Source of the DNA: Octadecabacter ascidiaceicola
GTDB taxonomy: Bacteria; Pseudomonadota; Alphaproteobacteria; Rhodobacterales; Rhodobacteraceae
DNA: 64,000 bases
Assembly (NCBI RefSeq): GCF_900185015.1
Contig: NZ_FXYD01000003.1
Span: forward strand, 496,001-560,000
Reading direction: 5' to 3'
Shown: positions 44,888 to 53,166 of the stretch, in pieces
Position numbering within the stretch: position 1 is the stretch's first letter
Layout: the number at the start of each line of letters is the position of its first letter
Translations under genes and position numbers: made by a program
The notes under the pieces: model-generated
Databases searched by the model: none
The model's input: only the letters and a program-made list of their open reading frames with translations
Told to the model about the DNA's origin: nothing

Positions 44888-47083
44888 TTAATTTTCGGGA
44901 CTCTCCAAACTGAACCGCTGCAATAGATCTTCAACGGATTGGCGGCTGTTTCGCGATTGCGTCAGAATCTCTCGTCTCTCCGCGAGGGTTGCAACCGGCG
45001 TTTCGTTTGGAGGCTGCAGCACGGAATTGGCGAACGTCGATAGAATCTCATCCTCCTCGACTGTTAGCCGTTCCCATGCACCCGCGCGAAATTGCAACGC
45101 TGGGGAGGATGCGGGCTGATCAACGGACAGGGCCGCCAATGCGGCACGATGTTGACCCAGTCCTTCAAATGCCCGCGCGCGCAGCGTGCGTGCGCGCTCA
45201 TCTGTCATCCCAAGTAGCGCGTCTATCGCTACGTCAAATTCGCCGGTGCCAAGCGCAGTTTCTGCTAACAGGTATCTGCGTTCAGAGGCTTCTTCGCCGT
45301 TTGCATTACCAATAAGGAATGTCGACGCGCGCTCAAAGAAACCAAGATCAATCAAACGACGAGAAACCGCATTCTCAGTTTCTGATGATAGTTCCTCTGG
45401 CGTTTCACTAAATGTAAACTCCAGAAACGTTCCAGTCTCAGCATGAGCGACAATATGTGCAAACGTTTGATCAACGATATTATATGCTTCAGCATCGTCG
45501 CGGCTCTGTACCAAGTCTAGTGCGACTTGATACTGGCCGGAGGCAATTCGACCTAATGCTTCTGCATTCGCAAGGTCATTTTCGATCGGTGTATCCCGAT
45601 GTTCTTGTCGCAAAGCCCCTGCCAAAAGCAGATTCGCTTCAGACGGAATCAATCCTTGTTCAAGCTCCAACTCGATTAACCGAATCAATGATTGCGGCGT
45701 TGTTCGAGCATTGTCATCTGCCTCGTTTGACAAGACGGTCACCGCAGCCTCTGGGTCATTTGCGCTTTCAGAAATCAACGCCCGTGCGGATTGTACCTCG
45801 TGTGTTGTATTGGCGTCCTGACTGTCAGCCGCATTCAACAGTTGGTTCGCTGCATCTAAATCGCCAACGTCCAGAAACCTGCGCGCTAAACGAGGGGATA
45901 TCTGGCTCCTGAGAGGTTGCGGAAGTGCCAAAAAGTCATGGATGAGTTTGTTTCTATCATTCGCTTCCAGCTTTGTTGGGTGAAGTAGAAAGGCCCACAA
46001 TGCGCCCGGAGAATTGCAGCCTTCCTGCGCCCGTATTGCGGGATATTCGCCATCGTAGTCGTCGATGATTCCCGCCAATTCCGTAAGAATAATGCGTGAC
46101 TGACTGGACGCAGGATCGGCGGCGAGAACCAACTTCGCCTCCGCCCCAAATCCAAAATGTAAGTAGAGCCGTGCGAGGCTTTCTTGAGCCTCACGTGGTT
46201 CAACACCGAACTCGCCGGCCAAGGCTTCAGTAAGCGAAGAGGCTTGCTCATGAAACCCTCGGAAATCACCCCAAGCGTCAATTTGAAACAAATCCGCGGG
46301 GAGGCATTGTTGGTCAAGCGACCTTCCCAACTCAATCCCTAACTGCGCTAGATCTCTGTCCATTGCCGTCGAAATTCCGACCCCAGGACGACCCGGTGCT
46401 ACAATCGTATCGGTTTCTTCTTGTGTGTGAATCTGCTCCAGTTCAGGCACTTCATTCGAAATTTCGGGCTCTTCATTTACGACTGTAGCGGGCTCCAGAA
46501 ACCCTTGTGACGCTGCGCGCGCGATTCCTATTGCGAGCGCTTCTTCGGTTGCAGACAGGTCCGTGGGGGCCTGTTCATTTTTGCTAGGCGCTTCGTCATT
46601 TGTTTCAGTCGGGAGAGGCGAAAAAGTCAAAAAATTCGGAAATATTTGCGGATAATCTTCCAAGCTTTCAGGAGGCGGGTTCGCAACAATGTTCAAAGGT
46701 CCAAATCCAACACTTGATCGTATGGGATTGGGTTCGGGCCCTTCCTTGATGTCGACGACCAAATAGCCCGGTTTCCACAAAAACGCCTCTACTTCGCTAT
46801 CGACGCCAACAAGTAAATTCAGCGCGTTCGGTGCTGATTGCCGAAGGTCATTGAGGCGGGCCCGTTGTATGCGTTCAAAAACTTGCGACGTGTCAAAGCC
46901 GTCTGATCGCCCTTCTAGTTCCAAAACGAAACCGCCCTCGTTTGGCTCAACGGACCACCCCGTATTTGGGCCGATAGAGATCACCAACCTTGAGAACGTA
47001 TCGTGTTCGCCGCTTCGAATTGTGACTGGGTCAGCGAACGCAAAGAATGGAAGAACGGACAGTATAACAGCAATTCGGATCAT
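44888..47083 (-). CDS. secreted AMIN-like / helical-repeat protein of the motA-flhA operon
   Basis: A 731-residue protein. Residues 1-17 are a signal peptide (IRIAVILSVLPFFAFA). Residues about 20-115 look like an AMIN-type beta domain (TIRSGEHDTFSRLVISI, WSVEPNEGGFVLELEG, WKPGYLVVDIKEG), then an acidic Pro/Glu-rich linker to about 240, then helical repeats of TPR type (ESLARLYLHFGFGAEAKLVL, ARRFLDVGDLDAANQLLNAA, LLAETALGTGEFDVAIDALLG). It overlaps motA by four bases. Position and periplasmic location recall MotC of rhizobia, but I see no clear homology. A stator- or peptidoglycan-associated role is inferred. Confidence 0.7.
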   Translation of the reverse strand: MIRIAVILSVLPFFAFADPVTIRSGEHDTFSRLVISIGPNTGWSVEPNEGGFVLELEGRSDGFDTSQVFERIQRARLNDLRQSAPNALNLLVGVDSEVEAFLWKPGYLVVDIKEGPEPNPIRSSVGFGPLNIVANPPPESLEDYPQIFPNFLTFSPLPTETNDEAPSKNEQAPTDLSATEEALAIGIARAASQGFLEPATVVNEEPEISNEVPELEQIHTQEETDTIVAPGRPGVGISTAMDRDLAQLGIELGRSLDQQCLPADLFQIDAWGDFRGFHEQASSLTEALAGEFGVEPREAQESLARLYLHFGFGAEAKLVLAADPASSQSRIILTELAGIIDDYDGEYPAIRAQEGCNSPGALWAFLLHPTKLEANDRNKLIHDFLALPQPLRSQISPRLARRFLDVGDLDAANQLLNAADSQDANTTHEVQSARALISESANDPEAAVTVLSNEADDNARTTPQSLIRLIELELEQGLIPSEANLLLAGALRQEHRDTPIENDLANAEALGRIASGQYQVALDLVQSRDDAEAYNIVDQTFAHIVAHAETGTFLEFTFSETPEELSSETENAVSRRLIDLGFFERASTFLIGNANGEEASERRYLLAETALGTGEFDVAIDALLGMTDERARTLRARAFEGLGQHRAALAALSVDQPASSPALQFRAGAWERLTVEEDEILSTFANSVLQPPNETPVATLAERREILTQSRNSRQSVEDLLQRFSLESPEN

Positions 47084-47949
47084 GCTGCATCCTGCTTGGC
47101 TGCTTTCAATGCCTCTTCGAGATCAGAGAAGCTTGGGCGGCATTGGCCAGGTGTGTTTTGGCGACCGACTTCGATGCAAATGTTCGGGGCGTGCTGGTGC
47201 AAGTTGGCGACAAGGACCTCGCGGATAAGTTGATAGAAATGCGCGTCTTCTTCGACCACAGTTTTTACCCGCCCTGCGAATGGCCCAACGAGACCATATG
47301 CGAGGAACACGCCCAAGAACGTCCCAACGAGCGCACCGCCGATCATCTTTCCGAGAACCTCAGGCGGTTGATCAATTGACCCCATCGTTTTGATGACGCC
47401 AAGAACCGCGGCAACGATACCAAGCGCGGGTAGGCCGTCTGCGATGGTTTGAAGAGCGTGGGTGCCATGCATGCTGTGGTGCATGTTCGCCTCGATTCGC
47501 TTTTCGAGCACTTCTTCAACCTGGTGTGGATCGTCGTAGTTCATCGAAGCTGACCGCAGTGTGTCACAGATCAGGGCGACGGCTTCTTTGTCAGCTAAAA
47601 CCTTGGGATACTTTCCGAAGATGCTGCTTTCTTGTGGTTCTTCGATGTGTGCCTCAAGTCCCACGGGATTGGCGCGCGCGAGTCTGATCAATTCAAACAG
47701 AAGGCAAAGAAGATCTCGGTAGTCGTCGGGTTTCCACTTCGTTCCTTTGAAGACTTTCCCCATATCTTTTAGCGTGTGCTTAATCCCAGACATGTCGTTC
47801 GAAATTACAAATGCACCGACTGCGGCCCCGCCAATCATGATCATTTCAAACGGCAATGCTTTTAGGATCATTCCCATTTTGCCGCCGGCGAGCGTATAGC
47901 CCCCGAAGACCATTACAAAGATGATAACTATGCCGATCAGACCGATCAT
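47080..47949 (-). CDS. motA: flagellar stator protein MotA
   Basis: A 289-residue stator subunit with four TM helices. IGIVIIFVMVFGGYTLAGGKMGMILKALPFEMIMIGGAAVGAFVIS is the start of the family; the cytoplasmic loop carries RANPVGLEAHIEEP, charged residues that contact the rotor; ADGLPALGIVAAVLGVIKTMGSIDQPPEVLGKMIGGALVGTFLGVFLAYGLVGP is the conserved TM3-TM4 core. It conducts protons with MotB, whose gene is 10 kb away. Its stop overlaps the next gene's start. Confidence 0.97.
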   Translation of the reverse strand: MIGLIGIVIIFVMVFGGYTLAGGKMGMILKALPFEMIMIGGAAVGAFVISNDMSGIKHTLKDMGKVFKGTKWKPDDYRDLLCLLFELIRLARANPVGLEAHIEEPQESSIFGKYPKVLADKEAVALICDTLRSASMNYDDPHQVEEVLEKRIEANMHHSMHGTHALQTIADGLPALGIVAAVLGVIKTMGSIDQPPEVLGKMIGGALVGTFLGVFLAYGLVGPFAGRVKTVVEEDAHFYQLIREVLVANLHQHAPNICIEVGRQNTPGQCRPSFSDLEEALKAAKQDAA

Positions 47950-48000
47950 GATTCTTGCCCCAATTGTTGTCCCATTGGTATTCGCACGGAACTGGTTAAA

Positions 48001-48021
48001 GATTAGTCTTCAAGACTAATC
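48001..48021. repeat. perfect inverted repeat at the motE stop
   Basis: GATTAGTCTT and AAGACTAATC (10 bp each) flank one central base and cover the motE stop codon, 52 bp before motA. On the minus strand it folds as an 8-bp stem with a 5-base loop followed by TTTAACC. It could weakly attenuate motA or act as an operator. Confidence 0.5.
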
Positions 48022-48597
48022 AGTCGGCGCATTTGCATTGCGACCCGCGATAATAACGCTGATGGAATAGGCCGTTTGAGGTTCTAATCCGGCTAAAATC
48101 GCCGCCGCAGCCTCAGGGCGCATTCGAACGAGGAAGCCTGACGCAAAGTCGGGGTCCATTTCCTGAAAAAGGCTTGCAGCGTCAGCGGGCTTCATATTCT
48201 CGTACACAGCCGTCAAACGCGTGATATCGCTATCGTTCGCAGTTTCTGAAAGCGTAAGGGCTGCAATAAGAGATTGCTCAGCCGCCTCTAATTCAGCCAA
48301 TCGTTTGGTGACTTCCTCTTCCGCAGCGCTTAACGCATACAACCTATCCTCTAAGGCCACTTCCCTTTCTGAAACTCGACTTTCGCGCGCCTGCAAAGCC
48401 GCTAACAAAGGCTCAACCTCGGGTGCCTCTGGAATGCTGTCAGGCTGATGAGATTCAGTCGTTTCCATTTGCTCTTCCGCGAAGGCGATTGCTGGCCCCA
48501 TACCCGTTCCGAGCCGGACACCACCCGAAGCGAACAAAAGAGCCGCAGCGAAAACGAGAACGTTCTTTGGCTTTTTAGACACAGACATCGGTGTCAC
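48016..48597 (-). CDS. motE: MotE-like protein with MgtE N-terminal domain
   Basis: A 193-residue protein. A hydrophobic segment at about 12-32 (KNVLVFAAALLFASGGVRLGTG) acts as signal or anchor. Residues 60-118 form a coiled coil (LQARESRVSEREVALEDRLYALSAAEEEVTKRLAELEAAE). The C-terminal part LTAVYENMKPADAASLFQEMDPDFASGFLVRMRPEAAAAILAGL is an MgtE-N domain, distantly FliG-like. In rhizobia MotE is a periplasmic chaperone for MotC. Its start overlaps the preceding gene by four bases. Confidence 0.8.
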   Translation of the reverse strand: MTPMSVSKKPKNVLVFAAALLFASGGVRLGTGMGPAIAFAEEQMETTESHQPDSIPEAPEVEPLLAALQARESRVSEREVALEDRLYALSAAEEEVTKRLAELEAAEQSLIAALTLSETANDSDITRLTAVYENMKPADAASLFQEMDPDFASGFLVRMRPEAAAAILAGLEPQTAYSISVIIAGRNANAPTD

Positions 48598-48947
48598 GCG
48601 TCCCTTGAAACGAGTGGCTGGCGGACAAAGAATGGGTCGGTCGGCCGTTCGGATTGCGCAGGCTCAGGCAAGTCGTGCAAGGACGCAATCAACAGCTCTA
48701 ACCGTTTGGCGGCATCTTGTGCGGACTGTGATTGTGTTGCGAGAGATGTGGCGGAGGTTGCTGACGCTGCCTCAGCCTTGGCGAGTGCTTTTGAAAGCTC
48801 ATCGACTTGAACCGACAAAACCGCAATCGCTCCACCAACACCGTTTTCAAGGTCGGTGAATCGACGCAGTCGACGCGAAAGTACAAAGCAATAAAACCCA
48901 ACGGCCAATGCGCCCGCTGCGAGAAGAATGTCTGCGATAAACGCCAT
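48594..48947 (-). CDS. small TM and coiled-coil protein in the fliL-motE operon
   Basis: A 117-residue protein with one N-terminal TM helix (FIADILLAAGALAVGFYCFVL), a basic RRLRRF stop-transfer, then a helical region of heptad type (AIAVLSVQVDELSKALAKAEAASATSATSLATQSQSAQDAAKRLELLI). No named family is recognised with certainty. It lies 12 bp after fliL and overlaps motE by four bases, so it is likely to assist the stator or the FliL ring. Function unknown. Confidence 0.65.
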   Translation of the reverse strand: MAFIADILLAAGALAVGFYCFVLSRRLRRFTDLENGVGGAIAVLSVQVDELSKALAKAEAASATSATSLATQSQSAQDAAKRLELLIASLHDLPEPAQSERPTDPFFVRQPLVSRDA

Positions 48948-48959
48948 AACTGACCCTTT

Positions 48960-49457
48960 CTAGTTCAGTACAAATTCCATGATGAGGATGTCTTTCACGC
49001 GCCCTTCACCGACAACGACCTGAACACGCCTTAGCATTTGGGCGCGGAGCCGAATCAATGCGGTGGGATCCTCGAGTTCTGCGACGCGCACAGCACGTAG
49101 ATAGCCATTTAGGACATCAACAATACGCGGCATCAGGTCTGTCACTTCCTGAGAAAAAGCCGGTTCAACTTCGAGCTGGGCAGTGAACAGCAAATGTTTG
49201 GCTTGCGCGTGATCCGGCAAATTGATGACGAGCGTCTCCATAGGAACAAACGCCAACGCTGGAAGGTCTTCTGCGACAGGAACTTCCTCTTCGTGGGCTT
49301 CCTCGCTCGATCCTCCAATCATCCCGGACTGCACGGCAAAAAATCCACCACCGCCACCGAGAATCGCCAGAACAAGGCCGAGAATGAGGGGCATCTTAGA
49401 CGCCTTCTTCGGCGATTCTTCACCTGTATCGTCAGTAGTTTCTTCGATTTCAGCCAT
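48960..49457 (-). CDS. fliL: flagellar basal body-associated protein FliL
   Basis: A 165-residue protein with an acidic N-terminus, one TM helix (PLILGLVLAILGGGGGFFAV, about 24-43) and a periplasmic stomatin-like domain (FVPMETLVINLPDHAQAKHLLFTAQLEVEP ... VLNGYLRAVRVAELEDPTALIRLRAQMLRRVQVVVGEGRVKDILIMEFVLN) that is classic FliL. It rings the stator MotAB. ATG 49457 with AAGGACAG upstream was chosen; an in-frame upstream reading is not FliL-like. Divergent from fliF. Confidence 0.95.
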   Translation of the reverse strand: MAEIEETTDDTGEESPKKASKMPLILGLVLAILGGGGGFFAVQSGMIGGSSEEAHEEEVPVAEDLPALAFVPMETLVINLPDHAQAKHLLFTAQLEVEPAFSQEVTDLMPRIVDVLNGYLRAVRVAELEDPTALIRLRAQMLRRVQVVVGEGRVKDILIMEFVLN

Positions 49458-49501
49458 GTGAACTGTCCTTATGTGTCTCCTCCTCATTACCGTGAAAGGC
49501 A

Positions 49502-49516
49502 CTAACCGATTGTTAA
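49502..49516. promoter_or_regulatory. CtrA-like site between fliL and fliF
   Basis: CTAA-CCGATTG-TTAA fits TTAA-N7-TTAA at seven of eight positions, in the 116-bp divergent spacer, 45 bp from fliL and 58 bp from fliF. Confidence 0.5.
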
Positions 49517-49573
49517 TCCTGTGCAGTCTATTGATGGGCATCGGCAGAAAGCCATTGGTAGGGAGAAACCCGC

Positions 49574-51169
49574 TTGGGAAGCGCAAACACAATCTGGGCG
49601 AACTTGGACGCTCGTCGTCGAATCACAGTGATCGGGGCATCGCTTGCGGTTTTCGCTGCGGTTCTATTCATGGCGCGTGCCACCACGTCGTCTAATCTTG
49701 CGCTGCTATATGCGGGTCTGGACAATGGTACGGCTGGTGACGTCATTGCCGCGTTGGATCAACGCGGTGTTGAATACGACGTTCAGGGTGGTTCGATCTT
49801 TGTCCCAGCGGCGGATCGGGATCGTCTTAGAATGACTCTGGCTGGCGAAGGACTTCCCGCGAACAGTTCTCAAGGGTATGAACTGCTGGATAAACTCTCG
49901 GGTTTTGGCACGACGTCGCAGATGTTTGATGCTGCGTACTGGCGAGCAAAAGAAGGTGAGTTGGCAAGGACAATCCTTGCGAGTCCTCATATTCGAGCAG
50001 CGCGCGTCCACATTTCAGCGACATCGGCACAGCCGTTTCGACGAGAACAAGCACCCACCGCTGCGGTGACCGTAACCACAGTAAACGGGACCTTAGACAC
50101 TGGTCAGGCAGATGCATTGCGGTTCCTTGTGGCGTCCGCCGTTCCGGGTCTCGCACCAACTGATGTTGCCGTGATCGATGGTGTGAGCGGATTAGTTTCC
50201 AGCGCAGACAGTAGCTCGGTTTCAGTCGACACACACGAAAGAGCTGCCGAACTGAGAAGTCGGGTTGAACGTTTGCTGGCAGCGCGCGTCGGCCCCGGGA
50301 ATGCGGTGGTCGAAGTCAGTGTCGACACAGTAAACGAAACCGAATCGATCATTGAGCGCAGTTTTGATCCTGAAACCCGCGTTGCGATCAGCACCGAGGT
50401 TCAAGAAAGCAGCGCCTCATCGCAAGATAGCCTGTCTGGTGACGTGACAATCGCGTCTAATTTACCGGATGGTGACGCGGCCGGGAACACTGGCGCAGCA
50501 TCCAATGAGAACACCGAGAGCAGGTCGGTGACTAATTATGAAGTTTCCGAAACACAGCGCGAAGTTCTTCGCGGTCCAGGAGCGGTAAAGCGTATTAGCG
50601 TCGCCGTGTTGGTTAACAGTGTGACCTCAGTCGATGAGACCGGGGAAACCGTTACAACTGCCCGGCCAGCGGAAGAACTGGAAGACCTACGTCTTTTAGT
50701 GGCATCCGCTGTTGGTCTAGATGAAGGCCGAGGCGACGAAATTACTATTCGTTCAATGGCCTTTGAGTCCTTGCCAGCTATAGGCACAGAGGCTGGTTTG
50801 GGCGAGGTCCCGTCTCCACCACTCAATATCATGCAATTGGTCCAAACAGGGGTTCTGGCACTCGTCGCCTTAATCCTAGGACTATTTGTTGTGCGACCGA
50901 TTCTGACGTCTAACCGCACGGTACCTACTTTACTTGACAACAGCGGTGCTGGTGTTCCCAGTCCAGCATTGGGGTCGGATCCAACCGTAATCGATGGAAC
51001 CGCATCGCCGGTACAGTCGCCCGCAGCATCACCAAGCATCGCGGACAGCCAGACACAGACGGACGACCCGGTCGACCTACTCCGTGGATTAATTGAGGAA
51101 CGCCGCGACGAGGCTGTTCAAGTTTTGCAGAGCTGGATTGATGAACCTAGTTCGGAGCTTTCGGAATGA
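49574..51169 (+). CDS. fliF: flagellar MS-ring protein FliF
   Basis: A 531-residue ring protein. TM1 is about 18-34 (TVIGASLAVFAAVLFMA), the periplasmic ring-building motifs include SNLALLYAGLDNGTAGDVIAALDQRGVEYDV and GFGTTSQMFDAAYWRAKEGELARTILASPHIRAARVHIS, and TM2 is near 425-445. The C-terminal ERRDEAVQVLQSWIDE resembles the FliG-binding tail of other FliF proteins. The TTG start at 49574 follows TAGGGAGAAA; no ATG start fits. It overlaps fliH by four bases. Confidence 0.95.
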   Translation: MGSANTIWANLDARRRITVIGASLAVFAAVLFMARATTSSNLALLYAGLDNGTAGDVIAALDQRGVEYDVQGGSIFVPAADRDRLRMTLAGEGLPANSSQGYELLDKLSGFGTTSQMFDAAYWRAKEGELARTILASPHIRAARVHISATSAQPFRREQAPTAAVTVTTVNGTLDTGQADALRFLVASAVPGLAPTDVAVIDGVSGLVSSADSSSVSVDTHERAAELRSRVERLLAARVGPGNAVVEVSVDTVNETESIIERSFDPETRVAISTEVQESSASSQDSLSGDVTIASNLPDGDAAGNTGAASNENTESRSVTNYEVSETQREVLRGPGAVKRISVAVLVNSVTSVDETGETVTTARPAEELEDLRLLVASAVGLDEGRGDEITIRSMAFESLPAIGTEAGLGEVPSPPLNIMQLVQTGVLALVALILGLFVVRPILTSNRTVPTLLDNSGAGVPSPALGSDPTVIDGTASPVQSPAASPSIADSQTQTDDPVDLLRGLIEERRDEAVQVLQSWIDEPSSELSE

Positions 51170-51723
51170 ATACCTCTCGCATTCAACTAGAGAAATTTGA
51201 GGGCGATGGCGCAAGTCTACAAATCGAAAGCCCAGACTATCGGCGAGGCAAAGCTGATGGGCTCCTCCACGCCGAAACATTAAACGCCACCAAGGTCGCG
51301 CAATCCATTAGTGAGATTTCGTCCACGCTGAACGATATGGCGTTTGGGTATGAGGAAGCGCGCCATCATCTTCTCGGGCAGTTGCAACCGCTCGTTCGCC
51401 AGATCGCAGACAAGGTTCTACCTGATATCGCTAGGGTCGGATTTGGTGCCCATCTGTCCGAATTGATTAACCTTGAACTGGAGGCTTCCGCGAGTTTGCC
51501 AATTCATATCGGGGTGGCACCCGAGGTGCTGGGCGCATTGGACAGTCTGGAAAAACAAGCGCATTGCGTGTTCGTTTCCGACCCAAACCTCATCGAAGGG
51601 CAGGCCGTGATTCAACAAAACGGCGTAGAAGTTTTCTTGGATATCCCGTCGTTAGTTCTCGACCTTCAAACCGCATTAAACGGGCTTGAAAGCCCCGAAA
51701 GGAGTACCGCCAATGGAACATGA
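51166..51723 (+). CDS. fliH: flagellar export ATPase regulator FliH-like protein
   Basis: A 185-residue helical protein between fliF and fliN. RGKADGLLHAETLNATKVAQSISEISSTLNDMAFGYEEARHHLLGQLQPLVRQIADKVLPDIAR resembles the long helix of FliH and the b-subunit-like part; IHIGVAPEVLGALDSLEKQAHCVFVSDPNLIEGQAVIQQNGVEVFLDIP resembles its C-terminal domain. It regulates FliI. It overlaps fliN by 11 bases. Confidence 0.8.
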   Translation: MNTSRIQLEKFEGDGASLQIESPDYRRGKADGLLHAETLNATKVAQSISEISSTLNDMAFGYEEARHHLLGQLQPLVRQIADKVLPDIARVGFGAHLSELINLELEASASLPIHIGVAPEVLGALDSLEKQAHCVFVSDPNLIEGQAVIQQNGVEVFLDIPSLVLDLQTALNGLESPERSTANGT

Positions 51724-51994
51724 GGCGCTCGCGACCCCGTCCAATCCGCTGCAAAATGTCCCCATCGAAGTAACGATCTCAGTCGGCCGTGCGCGCCCAC
51801 TTGTTCGGGATCTTCTAGATTTAGGCGAGAACGCTGTTCTTTCGCTTGATAAGCGCATCGATGACCCTGTTGACTTGCTGGTCGGTGGCCGCTTGATCGC
51901 GCGCGGTCAACTTGAACAACTTGAAGGAAGCGATTCTGGGCAGCTCGCAGTTCGCCTCACGGAAGTTATTGCTCCAGGTCAGTATGAGACCTAA
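51713..51994 (+). CDS. fliN: flagellar motor switch protein FliN
   Basis: A 93-residue single SpoA-domain protein. NVPIEVTISVGRARPLVRDLLDLGENAVLSLDKRIDDPVDLLVGGRLIARGQLEQL is the FliN signature, with 'G...lDk...dpVdllv.g..ia.G'. It forms the lower C-ring. ATG 51713 with AAAGGAGT upstream was chosen. It overlaps fliH and fliP by 11 bases each. The partners fliM and fliG are not recognised in this window. Confidence 0.94.
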   Translation: MEHEALATPSNPLQNVPIEVTISVGRARPLVRDLLDLGENAVLSLDKRIDDPVDLLVGGRLIARGQLEQLEGSDSGQLAVRLTEVIAPGQYET

Positions 51995-52721
51995 GCGTGC
52001 TATTCTCGCGATCGCATTGGTCGGCACATTACTCGTAGTAAGTCCGGCCTTCGCACAAGAGGTTTCGATCACACTGGACAACGACGGGTCGCTCGCGACG
52101 CGGTCGATTCAGCTGTTTGTCTTGATGACAATCCTAAGCATCGTTCCCGGAATCGCGATTATGATTACCTGCTTTCCTTTCATGGTAACTGTCCTCTCAA
52201 TTCTGCGGCAGGGAATAGGACTTCAGCAATCTCCTCCAAACATGCTGATCATTAGTCTTGCGTTGTTTCTGACGTATTTCGTAATGGAGCCAGTATTCAT
52301 CGCAGCTTGGACGTCGGGAATTGATCCGCTTCTGAATGATGGCATGCCCCTCGAAGATGCGTTTGTTCGAACCATGGAGCCATTTCGGTCATTCATGGCA
52401 AATCGTATCGCACCGGATACCTTTGAAGAACTCGCAAGCCTAAGACCAAACTCCGTCTCCAGTCAGCCGATAGAAACATCCCCTTTGTCGGTGCTCATCC
52501 CGTCGTTTTTATTGAGTGAAATTGAACGTGCTTTTCAGGTCGGGTTTATCGTCTTTCTTCCCTTTCTGATTATCGATCTTGTCGTCGCTGCCGTCCTGAT
52601 GTCGATGGGCATGATGATGGTACCGCCTGCCATCGTATCGCTGCCATTCAAACTCGCCTTCTTTGTCGTCGCAGATGGTTGGAGCTTAATCGCAGCAAGC
52701 CTCGTTCGTAGTTATTTTTGA
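51984..52721 (+). CDS. fliP: flagellar export gate protein FliP
   Basis: A 245-residue protein with a signal peptide (AILAIALVGTLLVVSPAFA). Family blocks are intact: SIQLFVLMTILSIVPGIAIMITCFPFMVTVLSILRQGIGLQQSPPNMLIISLALFLTYFVM and LLSEIERAFQVGFIVFLPFLIIDLVVAAVLMSMGMMMVPPAIVSLPFKLAFFVVADGW. It is the core of the FliPQR gate. ATG 51984 lies inside the fliN end. It is last in the fliF-fliH-fliN-fliP unit. Confidence 0.97.
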   Translation: MRPKRAILAIALVGTLLVVSPAFAQEVSITLDNDGSLATRSIQLFVLMTILSIVPGIAIMITCFPFMVTVLSILRQGIGLQQSPPNMLIISLALFLTYFVMEPVFIAAWTSGIDPLLNDGMPLEDAFVRTMEPFRSFMANRIAPDTFEELASLRPNSVSSQPIETSPLSVLIPSFLLSEIERAFQVGFIVFLPFLIIDLVVAAVLMSMGMMMVPPAIVSLPFKLAFFVVADGWSLIAASLVRSYF

Positions 52722-52726
52722 TTACG

Positions 52727-52756
52727 ACTTGAGCGTTTAATTTTTCCGGCTCAAGT
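52727..52756 (+). terminator. hairpin after fliP
   Basis: ACTTGAGC (52727-52734) pairs with GCTCAAGT (52749-52756) around a 14-base AT-rich loop, five bases after the fliP stop. There is no T-run after it, so termination efficiency is uncertain. Confidence 0.45.
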
Positions 52757-53166
52757 GTGCTGCTGATCGAAATACCCAACCAGTCAAGTTGGATGAATCC
52801 GTACTTAATAAACCATGACGACGTTCTCGTGTGACACTTCCGAAAACTGAAGTCCTTGATAAGCACTCGCCTCATTCAGTCTGAAGTTGGGCTGCGCATC
52901 CATGATCTTTGATCCGCATAGCAATTTTTTACATTCGATTCAAAATCACCGTTTGGCAAACCCTGTGCGTAACCGATCTGTGGAGCTAACATCCTAACTT
53001 ACTCTTGACCGCTTTGCGCTTCGAAGTTCAACTTGATCATGGAAACAAGATTATATCGCTTTCCGTATGCCATACTTGTTTTTCTTCGCATTGAAGACTG
53101 GAAGAATACAAATCAAGCGTTCCGTCTGTCTTCAAATCTCTGAAAATACCATTTTTTTAACTTTAA
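52757..53166. other. gene-free spacer between convergent fliP and flgI
   Basis: About 410 bp, AT-richer than the flanking genes. I find no supported gene. TTGAAGAC (53091-53098) and GTCTTCAA (53128-53135) form an inverted repeat around 29 bases, and a T7 run lies near 53153, beside the flgI stop. No recognised RNA motif. Confidence 0.4.

Noticed and set aside
48016-48597. MotE-like gene as the missing FliG
   Set aside because: Only an MgtE-N module is seen; an N-terminal export/anchor segment and coiled coil are unlike FliG and the charged FliG C-terminal domain is absent.
53091-53160. Independent small RNA between fliP and flgI
   Set aside because: An inverted repeat and a T-run exist, but spacing is loose and no promoter or conserved motif supports a transcript.
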